Origin: Candidatus Thiothrix anitrata
GTDB taxonomy: Bacteria; Pseudomonadota; Gammaproteobacteria; Thiotrichales; Thiotrichaceae
Length of the DNA stretch: 64,000 nt
NCBI RefSeq assembly: GCF_017901155.1
Contig: NZ_CP072800.1
Location: 124,001-188,000 of the forward strand
Direction of reading: 5' to 3'
A program made the translations under genes and the position numbers. The notes beneath the pieces are model-generated. The model searched no databases, was not told where the DNA came from, and was given only the letters and a program-made list of their open reading frames with translations. This document shows positions 60,968 through 64,000 of this stretch, in pieces. Positions within the stretch are counted from its first letter, which is position 1, and each line of letters opens with the position of its first letter.

Positions 60968-62320
60968 TCAAAACCAACCCGGTACATAAGGGGCGTATCC
61001 AGTCTTCAGCACAACATCCCCCGTCATGCCTATCGCGTGGAACCTCTGGACGAAGCGCATCATACAACTAGATAATTCAACAGGCAAACTCTGCTTATGA
61101 CAAAGATGACGGAGCAAACCTAAAATCCATAAAAAATTGATCAAATCCGGATTACGCCGCTCGGCTATCGTCATCGAGTTAATAATCGCAATCATACGTC
61201 GAATTTCCTTATCGTTCGCTTGATCTTTGACCCCTGCTGGCAAGTTACCTACACCCGGCAACTTGTCCAATAATCCAGCGACACCGCCCATTTTTAACAT
61301 TTGCGTCATTTGTTCACGCAAATCTTCAAAATCAAAGCCCTTACCCTTATTGAGTTTCTTTGCAAGAACCTGCGCTTTCTTATGATCAACATTGCGCTGG
61401 GCTTCTTCAATCAAACTCAGGACATCGCCCATACCCAAAATACGCGAGGCCATACGATCAGGGTAAAATGGCTCCAACGCATCCAGCTTTTCACCCATCC
61501 CAATAAATTTGATGGGTTTACCGGTGACATGGCGCACCGACAATGCTGCGCCACCACGCGCATCACCATCAGCTTTGGTCAAGACCACTCCCGTCAGTGG
61601 CAAAGCATCGCCAAACGCTTTTGCCGTATTCGCCGCATCTTGCCCAGTCATGCTATCAACCACAAACAAGGTTTCAATCGGGTTAATCGCCGCGTGAACA
61701 GCCTGAATTTCTGACATCATCTCGACATCAACGTGTAAACGCCCTGCCGTATCAATGATTAACACATCCATGTATTTCAACTTGGCCTGTACCAGCGCAG
61801 CTTTGGCAATATCAACCGGGCTTTGTGTAACCTCACTGGGGAAGAAAACTCCGCCCGTTTGGGTCGCAATCGTTTCCAACTGTTTAATCGCCGCCGGACG
61901 GTATACGTCACAACTGGCGACCATCACTGATTTATTGTGGCGTTCTTTCAGGAAACGTGTCAGTTTACCGACCGTGGTGGTTTTACCCGCTCCCTGCAAA
62001 CCGGCCATCAAAATCACGGCAGGCGGTTGCGCATTCAGTGACAAGGTTTCGTTGGCCTTGCCCATAATAGCGACTAATTCATCATTAACGACTTTGATTA
62101 AGGATTGACCGGGACTGAGGCTTTCCAACACCTCCTGTCCAATCGCACGCTCACGCACCTTATTGATGAACTCACGCACCACGGGAAGCGCGACATCCGC
62201 CTCTAGTAAGGCCATACGTACTTCACGCAACGCATCTTTAATATTGTCATCGGTCAGTCGCGCCTGACCACGCAGTTTTTTTACCGTCTGCGAAAGACGT
62301 TCACTTAAATTCTCAAACAT
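60968..62320 (-). CDS. ffh: Signal recognition particle protein Ffh with an abnormal C-terminus
   Basis: Ffh binds signal sequences and 4.5S RNA and delivers ribosomes to FtsY. The N and GTPase domains are normal: MFENLSERLSQTVKKLRG, GLQGAGKTTTVGKL near residue 106, DTAGRLHVD, TKADGDARGGAALS. The methionine-rich domain begins well (MTQMLKMGGVAGLLDKLPGVGN, RRMIAIINSMTIAERRNPDLIN) but at about 61136 it departs from the family. The conserved arginine-rich RNA-binding stretch (SRKRRIA type) and the rest of the M domain are missing, replaced by 55 unrelated residues ending YAPYVPGWF. None of the three minus-strand frames restores it. ATG 62320 is chosen; the frame is open to 62353. Confidence 0.88.
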   Translation of the reverse strand: MFENLSERLSQTVKKLRGQARLTDDNIKDALREVRMALLEADVALPVVREFINKVRERAIGQEVLESLSPGQSLIKVVNDELVAIMGKANETLSLNAQPPAVILMAGLQGAGKTTTVGKLTRFLKERHNKSVMVASCDVYRPAAIKQLETIATQTGGVFFPSEVTQSPVDIAKAALVQAKLKYMDVLIIDTAGRLHVDVEMMSEIQAVHAAINPIETLFVVDSMTGQDAANTAKAFGDALPLTGVVLTKADGDARGGAALSVRHVTGKPIKFIGMGEKLDALEPFYPDRMASRILGMGDVLSLIEEAQRNVDHKKAQVLAKKLNKGKGFDFEDLREQMTQMLKMGGVAGLLDKLPGVGNLPAGVKDQANDKEIRRMIAIINSMTIAERRNPDLINFLWILGLLRHLCHKQSLPVELSSCMMRFVQRFHAIGMTGDVVLKTGYAPYVPGWF

Positions 62321-62447
62321 GTTTGACTTCTTTCTAGTCCCATTCAGGCACAAATTGCTATCATAGCATTAAAGCAAAAATGAATGCGTTCCCGAAAGGG
62401 GCGTTTCAGGTAACATTTTAAGAGCTAACACACGAAACCCGTTGACA

Positions 62448-63278
62448 ATGACAATAACGTTTAACTTGCTGACTATCCCGACTGTGCTAGCGGTGCTAGC
62501 TTGGTTGGCGACATGGCTACTGATTGGAGTGCGTTTACGCAACCGTCTACAGAGCCGCCCCCAAGGAACCCATCGACACTTATTGATACTCTTGTGGTTG
62601 TTTGCCTTAGCCATGCATGGCTGGACAATCCTTCACAGCATTACCCAGATGCCGGGTATTACGATCGACTTTGCCGAGGCAAGCTCCATCGTAATGTGGT
62701 TGTGCAGCTTATTACTATTTATTACCATGCTGCGCCGCCCTTTGGAAACACTAGGGATTTTCGTAGTCCCATTCACTCTATCAGCCATGCTATTTCCACT
62801 GCTGAATAACGGTAGTGCTGCAACATTGGACTTACACAGCGGCGTAGGCATACATATTTTCACTTCACTACTGGCTTACAGCATGTTAACTCTTGCCGCG
62901 CTACAAGCTTTGTTGCTAGCTTGGCAAAACCAACATTTACACAATCACAATCCCGGCGGACTGATCCGCACCTTGCCGCCATTGCTCGATATGGAAACAT
63001 TGTTATTCAAGTTGATTCAATTAGGTGTTATTTTACTGAGTGCTGGATTGCTCAGTGGCATACTCTATATTGACGATATTTTCAGCCAACACATTGCACA
63101 CAAAACCGTATTATCCATCGTGGCATGGGGCGTGTTTACCACGCTATTGGCTGGACATGGATTATACGGTTGGCGCGGTCGTATTGCGATTCGCTGGACA
63201 CTTAGTGGATTTTTCATTTTGATGCTGGCATTTTTTGGCAGTAAATTTGTTTTAGAGTTTTTGGTAAGGTCACCGTGA
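62448..63278 (+). CDS. CcsA/YpjD-like cytochrome c assembly-family membrane protein
   Basis: This 276-residue protein has about eight membrane segments and the pattern of the CcsA/YpjD family: LALAMHGWTILHS, LHSGVGIHIFTSLLAYSMLTLAALQALLLAWQ, PPLLDMETLLFKLIQLGVILLSAGLLSG and KTVLSIVAWGVFTTLLAGHGLYGWRG, with conserved His residues that may bind heme. It is divergent from ffh, the same neighbourhood as Escherichia coli ypjD. ATG 62448 is preferred to TTG 62442. It overlaps the next gene by 4 bp. Confidence 0.87.
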   Translation: MTITFNLLTIPTVLAVLAWLATWLLIGVRLRNRLQSRPQGTHRHLLILLWLFALAMHGWTILHSITQMPGITIDFAEASSIVMWLCSLLLFITMLRRPLETLGIFVVPFTLSAMLFPLLNNGSAATLDLHSGVGIHIFTSLLAYSMLTLAALQALLLAWQNQHLHNHNPGGLIRTLPPLLDMETLLFKLIQLGVILLSAGLLSGILYIDDIFSQHIAHKTVLSIVAWGVFTTLLAGHGLYGWRGRIAIRWTLSGFFILMLAFFGSKFVLEFLVRSP

Positions 63279-64000
63279 ATATTAACGAAATTCCCATAAG
63301 CATTCTGTTTTTCACTCTCTTCATCCTGTTCTTACTTTCAGCGTTTTTTTCTGGCTCAGAAACGGCTTTAATGTCGTTGAACCGTTATAAACTCAAACAT
63401 CAGGCAGAAAAAGGACACGCAGGTGCACGGCTCGCACAAAAACTTCTAGAAAGAACAGATCGCCTAATCAGTCTGATTCTAATTGGCAATAATTTCGTTA
63501 ATATCTTGATTACACAGCTTGCAACACTACTGGGTTTGCGTTTGTTTGGGGATGCGGGCTTAGCAATTGCCACAGGTGTCCTGACGTTTTTACTGCTAGT
63601 TTTTGGGGAAATAACCCCTAAAACCTTAGCCGCCATGTATCCTGAACGCGTTGCATTTGTCGCAGCACGCGTTTATGCCGCACTCATGAAAGTCATGTGG
63701 CCTTTTATATGGCTTCTCAACTTGATTACCAATGGCATTTTGAGCCTTTTGGGCGCACGTAATGATGATGCCAACAGAGTAGCTCTCAGTCATGAAGAAT
63801 TACGTACCGTGGTGAGTTCCGCAGGCACACACATTCCGCAATCACATCTTGATATGCTGCTACGGGTAATGGACATGGAAAGTATTACCGTGGGTGACAT
63901 TATGATTCCACGCAGTCAATTACTGGGTCTAAACCTCAGTGATGATTGGAACGAGCTGGAAGAACAAATTATCAATAGTAACTTTACCCGCCTGCTGATT
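63275..64000 (+). CDS. CNNM/CBS-domain membrane protein (YfjD/CorC-like), cut by window edge
   Basis: The first 242 residues show a CNNM transmembrane domain: SAFFSGSETALMSLNRYKLKHQAEKGHAGARLAQKLL, LILIGNNFVNILITQLATLLGLRLFG and VFGEITPKTLAAMYPERV. The start of the CBS pair follows (VGDIMIPRSQLLGLNLSDDW). These proteins are linked to magnesium or cobalt efflux and tolerance. The start is GTG at 63275, overlapping the previous stop (GTGA), so the genes are translationally coupled. Confidence 0.92.
   Translation, partial: MNINEIPISILFFTLFILFLLSAFFSGSETALMSLNRYKLKHQAEKGHAGARLAQKLLERTDRLISLILIGNNFVNILITQLATLLGLRLFGDAGLAIATGVLTFLLLVFGEITPKTLAAMYPERVAFVAARVYAALMKVMWPFIWLLNLITNGILSLLGARNDDANRVALSHEELRTVVSSAGTHIPQSHLDMLLRVMDMESITVGDIMIPRSQLLGLNLSDDWNELEEQIINSNFTRLLI

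Noticed and set aside
60968-61135. Simple frameshift as the cause of the odd Ffh C-terminus
   Set aside because: The other two minus-strand frames were read across the region; both stop quickly and neither contains the conserved Ffh tail.

Overview
The window looks like chromosome of a sulfur-oxidising gammaproteobacterium of the Thiothrix / Thiotrichaceae kind (inference). Evidence: a dissimilatory sulfite reductase alpha gene at the left edge followed by a DsrC-family gene; gammaproteobacterial gene orders (birA-coaX-SPOR protein; ypjD-like / CNNM-like genes next to ffh; rpsP-rimM-trmD-rplS); and very large secreted proteins of the kind expected in a sheathed, surface-attached filament. No tRNA, rRNA, insertion sequence or CRISPR array was seen.

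1-6.2 kb, sulfur region: partial dsrA (-); divergently a TauD-like dioxygenase, a small unknown protein and an orphan Cas6/Cmx6-type RAMP protein; then a DsrC-family protein with no cysteine (RspA-like), a small helical protein, a membrane-anchored SH3-like protein, a PiuC-type dioxygenase and an unknown small protein.

6.2-17.9 kb, housekeeping with toxin-antitoxin genes: yajD, pepN, a NUDIX gene translationally coupled to a VapBC pair, an MFS-birA-coaX-SPOR operon, a UPF0175/DUF3368 pair, Uma2, aroC, a candidate small RNA, a YdjM-like gene behind a LexA-like box, and an Hpt-like protein.

17.9-50.6 kb, surface-protein region: a hybrid 7TMR-DISM histidine kinase and an OmpR-type regulator; a large outer-membrane protein; a ribbon-helix-helix/PIN pair; two paralogous C-type-lectin-domain secreted proteins, each followed by the same long inverted repeat; a small secreted protein; aceK; and an approximately 18.9-kb gene for a giant protein of about 42 SdrD-B-like repeats ending in an IPTL-CTERM sorting tail. 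Between 17.3 and 47.3 kb almost every long gene is split by +/-1 indels, about 40 by hand count. Nearly all lie in homopolymers, chiefly C/G runs of 3-4 and often at CCGG, and in-frame stop substitutions were not noticed. The proteins read well once these are repaired, so either the consensus carries local systematic errors or these genes are truly broken. I annotate each as one broken gene and list its larger readable segments.

50.6-64 kb: a GGDEF/EAL protein, mpl, ubiX and a thioredoxin-like gene; rpsP-rimM-trmD-rplS; then about 4 kb of envelope genes (DUF1287 lipoprotein, a probable secreted cysteine-peptidase-like protein, three paralogous small lipoproteins) lying between rpsP and ffh, which are normally adjacent. 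The predicted ffh lacks its usual C-terminal RNA-binding segment exactly at this insertion. A CcsA/YpjD-like gene and a partial CNNM/CBS transporter gene close the window.
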